A stretch of 64,000 nucleotides of DNA from Novosphingobium sp. (lineage in GTDB: Bacteria > Pseudomonadota > Alphaproteobacteria > Sphingomonadales > Sphingomonadaceae): positions 124,001 through 188,000 of the forward strand of contig NZ_JAPZQX010000004.1 in assembly GCF_027531025.1 (NCBI RefSeq), given 5' to 3'. Position 1 is the stretch's first letter; each line of letters begins with the position of its first letter. The translations under genes and the position numbers were made by a program. Shown one piece after another: positions 55,039-63,501 of the stretch. Below the pieces are notes generated by a model. It made no database searches and had not been told where the DNA came from. It was given only the letters and a program-made list of their open reading frames with translations.

Positions 55039-56091
55039 TCAGTGGCCGCAGACCACGCGATTTTCCTTTTCCGCCGCGATGCGGCTGGTCGTTCGCACCG
55101 TCGCGATCAGGATCCCCTGACGATCGCAGCTGCGCAGCTGGAACCGCACCTTGCGGGCGCGGAAGTCCAGGCTGACCTTGCGAAAGTTTTCCATCAGGTC
55201 GGTCCCGAGCAGCAGCGAAGGGCGATCCTGCATGCCAAACACTGCGAAGGGCGGGATATCGGCAAAGGCGATCGGGATATTGTTCACGATCACCCCGCCG
55301 ATCCGCAATTCGTTCACCACTGCCATTTCCAGCGTCAGCGCCTTGCCGGTCACGCCGATCACCTCGATCTTCTGAAACTCGCGCAGGCGGCGGCGGGCAA
55401 TCGCGTTGCGCAGCGCCATGTTGCCGATGGTGATTTCGGAGCCGGTATCGATCACCGCTTCCAGCGGCAGGCCATTGGCCTTGACCTGGGTCAGGATCAG
55501 CTGGCCGCGCTTCAGCCGCGCGGTCACCACGATCTCGCCATCGAGGCGCGGGGCCGGCTTGCGGGCATCGTCCACGCTGATCCGGCGCTTGTCGAAGTCC
55601 AGCATCAGCCGCTGCTCGACCAGGGCGTCCAGTCCGATCATGCCGGTTGCGCCCAGATCGCGCTCATCCAGCCGGGGCAGTTCCAGGTCGCGAAAGATCC
55701 CGCTGCCCAATTGCAGCGAATCGACCATCACCCGGTCGACCGTGCGGGATTCGGTAATCCCGTTGAGCAGCACCGGGCGCCCCGGTGCCAGATTGAGCGC
55801 GCTGGCCAGGCGCGAACCGATCACCGAGGTATCGGCCCCGCTATCGACCACGAAACGGTAAGGCCCGGTGCCGTTGACGCCCACCTCAACCGTCATGCGC
55901 GAGCGCAGCTTGCGCGCGGCAATCTCCTCCCCGCCGATCACCAGCGTATCGTCGATCACGGCCGGCTTGAGCGCCGGCATGCGTGCCGGCGGCTCGGCCG
56001 GCTTGCGATCGCGCGCCAGGCCGCCGCTGCCGACCAGCAGCAGCCCCAGCACGGTGGCGGCAAGAACACCTCTCCTCATCGCGCCACTCAT
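55039..56091 (-). CDS. Exported retropepsin-like aspartyl protease family protein
   Basis: About 350 residues with a signal or anchor sequence, then two retroviral-type aspartic protease repeats: VVDSGADTSVIG (Asp83) and VIDTGSEITIG (Asp215). Each is followed by hydrophobic-Gly strands (TGMIGLDAL and SLLLGTDLM). The two copies could make a single-chain dimer-like active site. Starts at 56091 and 56079 are both possible. It interrupts the usual nusG-rplK adjacency on the opposite strand. Substrate is unknown. Confidence 0.82.
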   Translation of the reverse strand: MSGAMRRGVLAATVLGLLLVGSGGLARDRKPAEPPARMPALKPAVIDDTLVIGGEEIAARKLRSRMTVEVGVNGTGPYRFVVDSGADTSVIGSRLASALNLAPGRPVLLNGITESRTVDRVMVDSLQLGSGIFRDLELPRLDERDLGATGMIGLDALVEQRLMLDFDKRRISVDDARKPAPRLDGEIVVTARLKRGQLILTQVKANGLPLEAVIDTGSEITIGNMALRNAIARRRLREFQKIEVIGVTGKALTLEMAVVNELRIGGVIVNNIPIAFADIPPFAVFGMQDRPSLLLGTDLMENFRKVSLDFRARKVRFQLRSCDRQGILIATVRTTSRIAAEKENRVVCGH

Positions 56092-56240
56092 AGGCTTATC
56101 GCGTGCCCCTTGCACAGCCTGCGGGATGATCGGTGCATCGCCGCAAGGCTTGCATTTGCCGGCACATTCGCCTAGGCGCGCGCCTTCGCTTGGCTCTCGG
56201 CCGGGTGATTCCGTGCGGGAGGGGCATTTCGGTGCCCTGC

Positions 56241-56298
56241 TTGACCGCTAACTCTGCGGCCTGGCTTGCTAGGCCAACAGGAAGAAAGGAGGCCCATC
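56241..56298 (+). promoter_or_regulatory. rplK leader with hairpin and strong ribosome-binding site
   Basis: A TTGACC (56241) could be a -35, but no good -10 is visible. GGCCT (56258-56262) pairs with AGGCC (56271-56275) around an eight-base loop, followed by AAAGGAGG ending six bases before the GTG start. A hairpin here could be an L1 autoregulatory site; I cannot match the full L1 consensus. Confidence 0.35.
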
Positions 56299-56730
56299 GT
56301 GGCCAAGAAGATTGAAGGCTATATCAAGCTGCAGGTGCCGGCCGGCAAGGCCACGCCCTCTCCGCCGATCGGTCCGGCCCTGGGCCAGCGCGGCGTGAAC
56401 ATCATGGAATTCTGCAAGGCGTTCAACGCCGCCACGCAGGACCTTGAGCCCGCCATGCCGATCCCGACCATCATCACGGTCTACGCCGATCGCAGCTTCA
56501 CGTTCGTCACCAAGACCCCGCCTGCCACCTTCCTGATCAAGAAGGCGATCAACCTGAAGTCGGGCTCGAAGGAGCCGGGCAAGGTTTCCGCCGGAACGAT
56601 CAAGCGCTCGCAGCTGGCCGAGATTGCCCAGGTCAAGATGGCCGATCTCAACGCCAACGACATCGAAGCGGCAACGAAGATCATTGAAGGCTCCGCTCGC
56701 GCGATGGGCCTGCAGGTCGTGGAGGGCTAA
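56299..56730 (+). CDS. rplK: 50S ribosomal protein L11
   Basis: A 143-residue L11 with a GTG start at 56299 placed six bases after AAAGGAGG. The N-terminal Pro/Gly-rich loop ([23 protein letters not shown]) and C-terminal rRNA-binding region ([21 protein letters not shown]) are intact. L11 forms the GTPase-associated centre of the ribosome. rplA follows after four bases. Confidence 0.97.
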   Translation: MAKKIEGYIKLQVPAGKATPSPPIGPALGQRGVNIMEFCKAFNAATQDLEPAMPIPTIITVYADRSFTFVTKTPPATFLIKKAINLKSGSKEPGKVSAGTIKRSQLAEIAQVKMADLNANDIEAATKIIEGSARAMGLQVVEG

Positions 56731-56734
56731 GGAC

Positions 56735-57433
56735 ATGGCACAGACCAAGAAGCAGAAGATGCTGGCCGAAAAGCTGGGTGACAACCAGGCTGTTCACAGC
56801 TTCGACGCGGCGCTCAAGCTGCTGCGCAAACTCAAGACCACCAAGTTTGACGAGACGCTGGAAGTTTCGCTGAACCTCGGCGTCGATCCGCGCCATGCCG
56901 ACCAGATGGTCCGTGGCATGGTCGTGCTGCCCTCGGGCACCGGCAAGGACGTCAAAGTTGCGGTCTTCGCCCGCGGCGACAAGGCCGAAGCGGCGCTGGC
57001 CGCCGGGGCTGACAAGGTCGGCGCCGAAGACCTGCTGGAAGACATGCAGAACGGCAACCTCGACTATGGCCGCGTGATCGCCACGCCGGACATGATGGGT
57101 CTGGTTGGCCGCCTCGGCAAGGTGCTGGGTCCCAAGGGCCTGATGCCGAACCCGAAGCTGGGCACCGTCACTCCGAACGTCGCCGAAGCGGTCAAGGCTG
57201 CCAAGGGCGGCCAGATCGAATTCCGCGTCGAAAAGGCCGGGATCATCCACGGCGGCATCGGCAAGATGAGCTTCAGCGACGATGCGCTGAAGGCCAACTT
57301 CGACGCTTTCGTCGATGCCGTGGTCAAGGCCAAGCCCTCGGGCGCCAAGGGCAAGTACGTCCGCAAGGTCGGTCTGTCCTCGTCGATGGGTCCGGGCCTC
57401 AAGCTCGACGTCGCGCAGGTCCACGCCGGCTAA
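56735..57433 (+). CDS. rplA: 50S ribosomal protein L1
   Basis: A 232-residue L1 forming the mobile L1 stalk and normally repressing its own operon. Conserved segments are [48 protein letters not shown] and [17 protein letters not shown] strong terminator follows 28 bases later, so rplJ and rplL are not part of this transcript. Confidence 0.97.
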   Translation: MAQTKKQKMLAEKLGDNQAVHSFDAALKLLRKLKTTKFDETLEVSLNLGVDPRHADQMVRGMVVLPSGTGKDVKVAVFARGDKAEAALAAGADKVGAEDLLEDMQNGNLDYGRVIATPDMMGLVGRLGKVLGPKGLMPNPKLGTVTPNVAEAVKAAKGGQIEFRVEKAGIIHGGIGKMSFSDDALKANFDAFVDAVVKAKPSGAKGKYVRKVGLSSSMGPGLKLDVAQVHAG

Positions 57434-57461
57434 GCCAGCGCACCTTCCGCACAGCATTCGT

Positions 57462-57500
57462 GGGCCGGGAAGGGAAACCTTTCCGGCCCCTCTGCTTTGT
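57462..57500 (+). terminator. Rho-independent terminator of rplK-rplA
   Basis: A 12-pair stem (GGGCCGGGAAGG with CCTTTCCGGCCC, one wobble) capped by a GAAA tetraloop, followed by a T-rich stretch. It begins 28 bases after the rplA stop. Confidence 0.85.
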
Positions 57501-57531
57501 GCCACCCTGCCGGGCGAAGGGAGCCGAACTC

Positions 57532-57912
57532 ATGCGCCTTGCAATCCCGGTCCTCGCGCTGGCTGCCACTGCCGCGGCCGCTCCGCCAGCCAGCGCCCCG
57601 CAGACCCACGCCCAGATCGACGTACCCCGCGCCCGCGCCCAGCAGGTGATCGTGCAAAGCCGCGCCTTTCCGCCGGGTGGCGAAAGCGGCTGGCATGTCC
57701 ACCCGGGTACCGAGATCGCCTATATCACCTCGGGCCGACTGGAATTGCAGGTCAAGGGCAAGACCACGGTGCTGGAACCGGGGGACAGCTTCACCATGCC
57801 GCGCGGCGTGCCGCACAACGGTGTCAACCGGGGCACTGAGGCCGCGAAAGTGGTGATCACGCTGGTGGTCGACAAAGGGGTCGCGCCCCGCCAGCCGGCC
57901 AAGGCGCCTTAA
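57532..57912 (+). CDS. Secreted cupin-domain protein
   Basis: A 126-residue protein with signal peptide (MRLAIPVLALAATAAAAPPASA) and a single cupin barrel: metal motif GGESGWHVHPGTEIAYITSG and second motif PGDSFTMPRGVPHNGVN. Likely a metal-binding small-molecule or sensor protein; activity is unknown. ATG 57532 has a GAAGGGAG upstream. Its stop overlaps that of the convergent lipoprotein gene. Confidence 0.85.
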   Translation: MRLAIPVLALAATAAAAPPASAPQTHAQIDVPRARAQQVIVQSRAFPPGGESGWHVHPGTEIAYITSGRLELQVKGKTTVLEPGDSFTMPRGVPHNGVNRGTEAAKVVITLVVDKGVAPRQPAKAP

Positions 57913-58478
57913 TCGCGGCCGAGATTGGCCTCGGTATAGCATTCCACCACCAGCGCGAGGCCCTGCCCGTCGGGCAGGCGCAGCAGCGCGCGGTGGGTGG
58001 AGATGGCCCCCGCCGGGCAGGCCGGATCGCCGCGCCGGGCCGAAGCGAGCGGCTGGCGGGTGAAGTTGAGGCTGGCGGCGACCCGGCCGAACGGCACGTC
58101 GGTTTCCGCCAGTTGCCGGTTCATCTCCGCCGTCAGCCGGGCCGGCACGAACCAGTTGTGAGCCTGGCTCAGCACCTTTTCGCCGCAGACCAGCTGCACA
58201 TGACGGTACCCAAGCGGCTCGGTCAGCGTCACTCCAAGGGTGGCGCGCAGGCCCTCGAGCGGCACGGCATCGGCACCGCGCACGAAGCGGGCCCTGATCT
58301 GGGCGGGATCGGCGATCCCGCGCGCCTCGCACCACTGGCGCAGCGCTTCGGTGGCGCTGGCATGGGCCGCCAGGTTCGCCTCGAACGCGTCGAGCGCCGG
58401 ATCGGCTGCGGTGTGCGCACAGCCGGACAGGGTCAGCGAACCGACAGCCAGGGTCATTGCGGCCAGCCTAGATCCCAC
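57909..58478 (-). CDS. Lipoprotein with possible chorismate-lyase-like core
   Basis: A 189-residue protein with lipobox LTLSGC. A core of GYRHVQLVCGEKVLSQAHNWFVPARLTAEMNRQL followed by TDVPFGRVAASLNFTRQPL resembles the UbiC/UTRA-fold arrangement of strand, NWxxP loop and TPFG motif. Two further Cys lie near the C-terminus. A GTG start at 58478 supplies the usual Arg in the signal n-region and overlaps the upstream stop; ATG 58457 is the alternative. Function is unknown and the fold call is tentative. Confidence 0.5.
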   Translation of the reverse strand: MGSRLAAMTLAVGSLTLSGCAHTAADPALDAFEANLAAHASATEALRQWCEARGIADPAQIRARFVRGADAVPLEGLRATLGVTLTEPLGYRHVQLVCGEKVLSQAHNWFVPARLTAEMNRQLAETDVPFGRVAASLNFTRQPLASARRGDPACPAGAISTHRALLRLPDGQGLALVVECYTEANLGRD

Positions 58479-59229
58479 CCGGCACTGCCTCGCGGCCGGT
58501 GGCCACCAGCCCGGCGCTGAGCGCGGCGGCGCAGGTTTCGAGCAGGTCCGGATCAGTCGCGCGGATCACGAAATTGGCGCCGACGCGCCCTTCGCGGAAG
58601 AAGGGATAGGAGCCGATCGCCACGCCCTCGTGATCCTTCTCGGTCTTGCGCAGCAGGTCGGCAATCTCGCTTTCGGGCACCCAGCAGCCAACCGTGGCGG
58701 ACAGCACCGGCAGCCCGCCTTCGAGCGTGCCGGTCAGCGCATCGAGCATACCCGCGGTAATCGCGGGGACGCCGGCCATGATGAAGATGTTGCCGATCTT
58801 TATCCCCGGGGCGCCGCTCATCCGGTTGGGGATCAGGTCGGCCCCGTCCGGCACCCGGGCCATGCGCAGCCGCGCCTCGTTCAGCCCGCCGCGCGTGGCG
58901 TAATAGCCATCCAGGATCGCGCGGGCTTCGGGGTGGATCACCACGCCCACGCCCAGCGCGGCGGCGATTGCATCCACCGTGATATCGTCATGAGTCGGGC
59001 CGATCCCGCCGGTGGTGAACAGGTAATCGTTGCGCGCGCGCAGGATGTTCACCGCCTCGACAATCGCCGCCTCGTCGTCGGCGACAACCCGCACTTCCTT
59101 CAGCCGGATGCCCTGGACGTTGAGCCAGGCGGCCACCTGGGCCACGTTCTTGTCCTGCGTGCGGCCAGAGAGAATCTCGTCGCCAATGACGAGCAGGGCG
59201 GCGGTCCAGGTGCGGGAAGTGTCTGCCAT
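58468..59229 (-). CDS. Competence/damage-inducible protein A (MocF-type molybdopterin-binding domain)
   Basis: A 253-residue CinA N-terminal-type protein: LLVIGDEILSGRTQDKN, the TTGGIGPTHDDITVDAIA signature and MSGAPGIKIGNIFIMAGVP. The C-terminal nicotinamide-mononucleotide deamidase domain of full CinA is absent, as is usual for this short form. Nucleotide pyrophosphatase or pterin-binding activity is known for relatives. ATG 59229 matches homologues. It overlaps the downstream lipoprotein gene. Confidence 0.85.
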   Translation of the reverse strand: MADTSRTWTAALLVIGDEILSGRTQDKNVAQVAAWLNVQGIRLKEVRVVADDEAAIVEAVNILRARNDYLFTTGGIGPTHDDITVDAIAAALGVGVVIHPEARAILDGYYATRGGLNEARLRMARVPDGADLIPNRMSGAPGIKIGNIFIMAGVPAITAGMLDALTGTLEGGLPVLSATVGCWVPESEIADLLRKTEKDHEGVAIGSYPFFREGRVGANFVIRATDPDLLETCAAALSAGLVATGREAVPGGI

Positions 59230-59284
59230 GCGCGGCGGGTTAGGCGAAAGCCGCCCGCCGCGCAATCAGGGCTTTAGACCCCAG

Positions 59285-60790
59285 CTAGGCTTCAACCGTT
59301 TCGCGCACCCGGCGGAATTCCATCACGCCATCGTCAAGCGGGGCCTGACGCATGTCCATGCGGTCCTTGCGGTATTCCTGGTTGAGTCGCCACGGCAGGT
59401 TGGGTGCGTTCTTGGGCAGCAGGTCCTTGCTGCGCTGGAAATAGCCCGACGAGAAATCGCTGAAGATGTCTTCCGGTTCCGGCTCTTCGCCCTCGCGCAG
59501 GACCGGCACCGCGACCTGGGCCTTGATCGCGTCGAGCTGCGTGATCAGCCGGGTCACGAATTCGCCCACGATGTCCACCCGCAGGGTCCAGCTGGCGTTG
59601 ACGTAACCGAACACCGAGGCAAGGTTGGGCACGTTCGAGAACATGCAGTTGCGGTAGTAATAGCGCTGCGAGAAATCGACCGGCTGGCCATCGACCGCCA
59701 CGGCGATCTTGCCGGCCACCGCCAGCTTGAGGCCGGTGGCGGTGACGATGATATCGGCATCGAGATGGTGGCCCGACTTGAGCAGGATCCCGGTCTTATC
59801 GAACTTCTCGATATGGTCGGTCACCACGCTGGCCTTGCCCTGGTTGATCGCCTCGAAGAAATCGGCATCGGGCACCAGGCACAGCCGCTGTTCCCACGGG
59901 TTGTAGGGCGGGGTGAAATCGGCCGCGTTGTAATTCTCGCCCAGGTTTTCCTGCAGCTGCCTGGTCAGGAAGTCCTTGACCCGTTCGGGCTGGCTCCGCG
60001 CGCGCTTGAACACCAGGTCCTGCATGAAGATGTTCTTGGCCCGCGTGATCGCATAGGCCAGCTTTTCAGGCAGGAACTTGCGCAGCGTATTGGCGAAGCG
60101 GTCCTTGGCCGGGCGGCTGACCATCCAGGTCGGTGTGCGCTGGAGCATGGTGACATGGCCGGCCCCCGAATGGGCCATGGCGGGAACGATCGTGACCGCC
60201 GTGGCGCCCGATCCGATCACCACCACCTTCTTGCCCTGGTAATCGAGGTCATCCGGCCAGAACTGCGGATGGATCACCTGGCCCTTGAAGTCCTTCCGGC
60301 CGGGGAACTTCGCATCGTAGGGATCGTCATAGTCGTAATAGCCAGCGCCCAGGAACAGGAACCGGGTCAGGATGCGGCCCTGCCGGCCATTCTTGTCCTC
60401 GGTCACCACGGTCCAGCGGGCAGTGGTGCTGTCCCAATCGGCGCTGATCACCTTCTGGCCGAACCGCATCGCCGGGCGCAGGCCGAATTCATCGGTGATA
60501 TCGTTCAGGTATTCGAGGATCGCCGGGGCATCGGCGATCGACTTTTCGTGCTTCCACGGGGCGAAGGAGAAGCCCAGCGTGTGCATGTCGCTGTCCGAAC
60601 GGATGCCGGGATAACGGAACAGGTCCCAGGTGCCGCCCAGCTGGTCGCGCCGTTCGAGAATCGCAAAGCGCTTGCCGGGGCAATCCTTGACCAGGTGCAC
60701 GGCCATGCCGATCCCGGAAATGCCTGCCCCCACGATCAGGAAATCAAGCACTTCCTCACCTGCGGCGGTAATCGGCGAAATCGCGTTCAT
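59285..60790 (-). CDS. Baeyer-Villiger-type flavin monooxygenase
   Basis: A 501-residue FAD/NADPH enzyme. FAD Rossmann motif GAGISGIG (21-28), the Baeyer-Villiger fingerprint FxGxxxHxxxW at 168-178 (FKGQVIHPQFW), and NADPH motif GSGATA (193-198) are present; overall it resembles EthA-like enzymes. It probably oxidises ketones or sulfides. GGGAG lies about nine bases before the ATG. A palindrome stands 20-40 bases upstream. No regulator or pathway partner is adjacent. Confidence 0.92.
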   Translation of the reverse strand: MNAISPITAAGEEVLDFLIVGAGISGIGMAVHLVKDCPGKRFAILERRDQLGGTWDLFRYPGIRSDSDMHTLGFSFAPWKHEKSIADAPAILEYLNDITDEFGLRPAMRFGQKVISADWDSTTARWTVVTEDKNGRQGRILTRFLFLGAGYYDYDDPYDAKFPGRKDFKGQVIHPQFWPDDLDYQGKKVVVIGSGATAVTIVPAMAHSGAGHVTMLQRTPTWMVSRPAKDRFANTLRKFLPEKLAYAITRAKNIFMQDLVFKRARSQPERVKDFLTRQLQENLGENYNAADFTPPYNPWEQRLCLVPDADFFEAINQGKASVVTDHIEKFDKTGILLKSGHHLDADIIVTATGLKLAVAGKIAVAVDGQPVDFSQRYYYRNCMFSNVPNLASVFGYVNASWTLRVDIVGEFVTRLITQLDAIKAQVAVPVLREGEEPEPEDIFSDFSSGYFQRSKDLLPKNAPNLPWRLNQEYRKDRMDMRQAPLDDGVMEFRRVRETVEA

Positions 60791-60810
60791 TCGTCTGGTC
60801 TCCCACCAGG

Positions 60811-60830
60811 TATTGACATAGGTGTCAGTA
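60811..60830. promoter_or_regulatory. Palindromic operator candidate upstream of the monooxygenase gene
   Basis: TATTGACA-TAGG-TGTCAGTA is an 8-4-8 inverted repeat with one mismatch (core TGACA/TGTCA perfect), in the gap between the divergent monooxygenase and CorA genes. Size and symmetry fit a TetR-type dimer site. Confidence 0.45.
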
Positions 60831-60873
60831 TTAACTGCCCGCTTAACTCAAGCCGGGCGGGATTGCCAGCATC

Positions 60874-61872
60874 ATGCTGCTTTGGCACAGCTTGGCAATG
60901 CCCATCGTCGCTTCCCGCCGCTATGCCGCCGGCCGCATTGCCGAGGCCGTCCTGCCGCTCGACGGGCAACCGAGGGACACATTGCCGCCGGGCAGCTTTG
61001 ACTGGATCGGGCTGCACGCCCCCGATGCGGCGGAGATGGCGCTGCTCCAGGCCCAGTTCGGCCTGCACCCGCTGGCGGTGGAAGATGCCCTGAACCCGAT
61101 GCAGATGCCCAAGGTCGAGGCCTATGGGCAGCAGCTGTTCATCGTGGCGCGCACGGCCGTGTTCGATGTGGGGGAGAAGATCGAATACGGCCAGACCGCG
61201 CTGTTCCTAGGGGCGGACTTCCTCGTGACCGTGCGCTTCGGTTCGGAACGCGCCCATTCGGCGCTGCGGGCCCGACTGGAAAGCGATGCCGAGCGGCTTG
61301 CCGAAGGGCCCGACTATGTCGCCCACTCGATCCTCGATTTTGTCGTCGATGGCTATCAGCCGATCCTCGAAAAGCTGGAAATGGCGGTCCAGACGATTGA
61401 GGAGCGGGCGATCGACGCCTTCCCCGAACCCTCCACGATCCGGCGGATCTTTCGCCTGCGCCGCCAGCTGCGCCGCTTCGTGCGGATCGTCGGACCGATG
61501 GAAGAGGTCTGCGAACGCCTGGCCACCACCGAAGTGCCATGCATCGATGCGGGCGCGCGGGTCTGGTACCGGGATGTGCTGGATCACATGCGCCGCACCC
61601 TGCGGCGGATCGCGGGGCTGAACGAGACCCTGGCCAGCGTGGTGGAAACCGCCAGCCTGCTGGAACAGCACCGCCAGGGCACGATGACCCGGCAACTGGC
61701 CGCCTGGGCCGCGATCCTGGCCGTGCCGACCGCGATTGCCGGGATCTATGGCATGAACTTCGAATACATGCCCGAACTGCGCCAGCCCTGGGGCTATCCG
61801 GCAGTCCTGATCCTGATCGCCGGGATTTGCGGCGGGCTGTGGTTGCGGTTCCGGAAGATCGGCTGGCTGTGA
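60874..61872 (+). CDS. CorA family magnesium/divalent cation transporter
   Basis: About 332 residues: a large N-terminal cytosolic domain (FDWIGLHAPDAAEM, HPLAVEDALNPMQMPKVEAY), a long stalk helix, then two C-terminal membrane helices with the selectivity motif YGMNFEYMPEL and a basic end. This is the pentameric CorA layout. ATG 60874 or 60898 may be the start; the second begins MPIVASRRYA. Confidence 0.92.
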   Translation: MLLWHSLAMPIVASRRYAAGRIAEAVLPLDGQPRDTLPPGSFDWIGLHAPDAAEMALLQAQFGLHPLAVEDALNPMQMPKVEAYGQQLFIVARTAVFDVGEKIEYGQTALFLGADFLVTVRFGSERAHSALRARLESDAERLAEGPDYVAHSILDFVVDGYQPILEKLEMAVQTIEERAIDAFPEPSTIRRIFRLRRQLRRFVRIVGPMEEVCERLATTEVPCIDAGARVWYRDVLDHMRRTLRRIAGLNETLASVVETASLLEQHRQGTMTRQLAAWAAILAVPTAIAGIYGMNFEYMPELRQPWGYPAVLILIAGICGGLWLRFRKIGWL

Positions 61873-61891
61873 CGCCGGCCTGTTCTGGCGC

Positions 61892-63286
61892 CTATTCCGG
61901 CATGACCATGAACTGTTCCCAGCGCCCCTGCGGTCCCGGTTCGCTGTAGCTGACCAGGATCAGCTTCTTCATGCCGAAGGTCAGCCGGTAATTGCGGTTG
62001 ACGAAGCCGCCGCGCAGGCGCGGGGTCCGGATCGGCTCGAAGGCGGTGAGCGGCCCCAGCGGCGCCAGGCTCTCGCGGAAATCGGCCAGTACCTGCGGCT
62101 TGAAGTAATACTGGCCGTTTTCGGTGAAGCGCGCGGGATCGAACCGCCCGGCGATCAGCGCTTCCAGCTGGGCGCGGGCATCGTTGGCGCGCGCGGTTTC
62201 GCCGGTGCTGGCCTGGGGGCTGGGCGGCAGGACGATTTCGGCGATCCGGTTGGTCAGCCGGTCCTGCACGCGGGCGAATTCCGCATTGGTCAGCACCGTG
62301 ACCGAAATCCCGTCCTCGATCCAGACCGCGCTTTGCGACAGGAAGCCGATCGCCGCGCCGCCATGCTCGATCACCCGGCGGCCGTTCGTCTCGCGCATCG
62401 ATACGCCCAGGCCATAACCCGTGCTGGCGCCATCGGCGAGGCGCACCGGGCGCTCCATCTCTTCCCAGTCCTCACGCGGGAGGAGCGTTCGATTGAGGCG
62501 CGCGATGTTCCACTTGGCGAGGTCACCGGCAGTCACCGCCGCTTCGCCTGCAGCCCACAGCCAGCCCCGCGCCGGCTGTACCACCGGGCGGACCGGCCCC
62601 AGCGCGACCCGGGTGTAGCCTTGCGGAAAACGCGGGCCCACCGCCGCGTCGATCGGCACGGCCTTGATCCCCAGCGGCTTGAACAGGCGCTGCTCGAACT
62701 GCTGCCACAGCGGCGCGCCGCCAACCTTTTCGGCGATCATCCCGGCCACGACATAGCCGGTGTTCGAATATTGCCAGCGGGTGCCGGGCGCATAGTCCAG
62801 TGGCTTCATCCCCCAGCGGGCAACGATCCCTTCGGGCGCGACCGGCTGTTCCATCGCGGCAAAGGCAAAGTCCTGGGGCCAGTAATCCTGCAGGCCGGCC
62901 GTATGCGCCAGCAGCTGGCGGATGGTGATGTCCCTGGCCCCGCTCACATTAGGGTACCATTTCGCCACCTTGTCATCCATGCGCAGCTTGCCATCGTTTT
63001 CCAGCATCAGCAGCAGCGCGCCGAGGAACTGCTTGGAATTGGAAGCGATCGGATAGGGCAGGTCGGTGCGCGGGCCGGGAATCGTTTCGGAGGTCTTGCC
63101 CCAGGCGCGTTCCAGCACGACCCGGTTGCCGCGCACCACGGCAACCTGGACGGAAGGCACGCCGGTTTCGGCCAGGGCCTCGCTCACCGACTTGTCGATG
63201 GCGGCCAGTTCAGTGGGGGACAGGTCCTGCGCCAGCGCGGTGGCAGGAAGGGCGAAGGCGAAAAGCGCGGCAGCGATACGAAACAT
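61892..63286 (-). CDS. Exported serine hydrolase, class C beta-lactamase/DD-peptidase family
   Basis: A 464-residue periplasmic protein: signal peptide (about 1-19), a beta-lactamase-like domain with SxxK at Ser82-Lys85 (SNSK), YSN in QYSNTGYVVAG and HGG in IEHGGAAIGFLSQ, then a smaller C-terminal beta domain. It may be an esterase, DD-peptidase or peptidase-type hydrolase; true beta-lactamase activity is not implied. ATG 63286 begins MFRIAAALF. It converges on corA with a 19-base gap. Confidence 0.88.
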   Translation of the reverse strand: MFRIAAALFAFALPATALAQDLSPTELAAIDKSVSEALAETGVPSVQVAVVRGNRVVLERAWGKTSETIPGPRTDLPYPIASNSKQFLGALLLMLENDGKLRMDDKVAKWYPNVSGARDITIRQLLAHTAGLQDYWPQDFAFAAMEQPVAPEGIVARWGMKPLDYAPGTRWQYSNTGYVVAGMIAEKVGGAPLWQQFEQRLFKPLGIKAVPIDAAVGPRFPQGYTRVALGPVRPVVQPARGWLWAAGEAAVTAGDLAKWNIARLNRTLLPREDWEEMERPVRLADGASTGYGLGVSMRETNGRRVIEHGGAAIGFLSQSAVWIEDGISVTVLTNAEFARVQDRLTNRIAEIVLPPSPQASTGETARANDARAQLEALIAGRFDPARFTENGQYYFKPQVLADFRESLAPLGPLTAFEPIRTPRLRGGFVNRNYRLTFGMKKLILVSYSEPGPQGRWEQFMVMPE

Positions 63287-63501
63287 GGCGCCAAGGCTAG
63301 CCGTTCGCGGCGGCGGTGCAAGCCCTTGTTCGGCTGAAAGATTGCCCGCCCTCATCGTAGTCGACCATGATCGAGGTACTGCGACCGGATTTAGGCCCGG
63401 TTTCTTGCACCCCCGCCTTTTTCATTAGCAAACAGGCACTTTACAGTCGGGCAAGAAAGCAGGCATGAAGCGGCATTAAATATAGAGTCCGGGGAGTTAA
63501 C

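Noticed and set aside
60831..60847. TTAAC repeated with a 12-base period, resembling a CtrA site
   Set aside because: Spacing is TTAA-N8-TTAA rather than the CtrA N7, so it is not a good match.
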